Shown: positions 4,953 through 5,039 of the stretch, piece after piece
Layout: the number at the start of each line of letters is the position of its first letter
How positions within the stretch are numbered: the first letter of the stretch is position 1
Source: Clostridia bacterium
GTDB taxonomy: Bacteria; Bacillota; Clostridia; Oscillospirales; CAG-272
Length of the DNA stretch: 5,039 bases
Assembly: GCA_017612655.1 (NCBI GenBank)
Contig: JAGAFM010000063.1
Coordinates: 1 to 5,039 of the forward strand
Direction of reading: 5' to 3'
The notes under the pieces: generated by a model
What the model was told of the DNA's origin: nothing
What the model saw: the letters and a program-made list of their open reading frames with translations, nothing else
Database searches by the model: none
Position numbers and translations under genes: made by a program

Positions 4953-5039
4953 TCAAGACAATTGTGTGATATATTTCGATACGTAGTTATTGATCGATGT
5001 TTGATCTAAGAACGCAAAATATCCCGCAAGCCTTTTATC
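4953..5039 (-). CDS. C-terminal fragment of an unidentified - strand protein (partial)
   Basis: The frame is open from the window edge for 28 codons to TGA at 4955-4953, reading DKRLAGYFAFLDQTSINNYV and then SKYITQLS. The composition is that of a folded protein end, with alternating hydrophobic and polar residues and no low-complexity runs. The main support is the strand-specific terminator that starts 7 bases after the stop. I do not recognise the family. Its AT-leaning codons match the AT-richer surroundings and differ from the genes to the left, so it could belong to a transferred segment. It is tandem with, but separated by ~460 bases and a terminator from, the membrane protein gene. Confidence 0.55.
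   Translation of the reverse strand, partial: DKRLAGYFAFLDQTSINNYVSKYITQLS

Noticed and set aside
4598..5009. Two + strand frames of 64 and 92 codons in the right-hand block
   Set aside because: Neither has a ribosome binding site or a family-like sequence, and the longer one runs antisense over the terminator and the partial - strand gene.

Overview
The window looks like chromosomal DNA from an uncultured or lesser-known Gram-positive anaerobe, most likely a Clostridia-type Firmicute. Pointers are strong AGGAGG/AAGGAG-type ribosome binding sites, a TTGACA-17-TATTCT promoter, a lipobox lipoprotein with a DUF4838-type body, a DUF975-like membrane protein and an IS200/IS605-type TnpB tail. The assignment is inference. 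Most of the window is moderately GC-rich; the last ~500 bases are visibly AT-richer and gene-poor.

Layout. (1) Positions 1 to ~162 are the right end of an IS200/IS605-family (IS1341-like) element: the last 40 codons of tnpB, overlapped by the 3' part of its omega (reRNA) guide RNA, ending in a hairpin and the characteristic TAGTTCAC end. (2) Seventy-five bases further on, a + strand run starts: a 668-residue lipoprotein with GH67-like N-terminal and DUF4838 regions (238-2244), a short-chain dehydrogenase (2307-3146) and a GNAT acetyltransferase (3173-3676). Spacing is 62 and 26 bases, so co-transcription is plausible, at least for the last two. (3) A strong bidirectional terminator at ~3696-3746 separates these from a convergent - strand DUF975-like membrane protein (3773-4492), which has its own near-consensus promoter at 4529-4557. 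(4) Positions 4558-4911 contain no gene I can support, only small repeats and hairpins. (5) At the right edge, the last 28 codons of a - strand gene run in from outside (5039-4953), followed within 7 bases by an 11-12 bp terminator hairpin that is fully paired only in the - strand transcript.

How the genes work together: the lipoprotein is probably surface-anchored and glycan-related, while the SDR and GNAT are general enzyme folds whose substrates cannot be read from sequence. I see no defence or biosynthetic system complete in this window. The most interesting biology is the RNA-guided TnpB/omega RNA end, whose guide would be the DNA just upstream of the lipoprotein gene, and the unassigned gene entering from the right edge.
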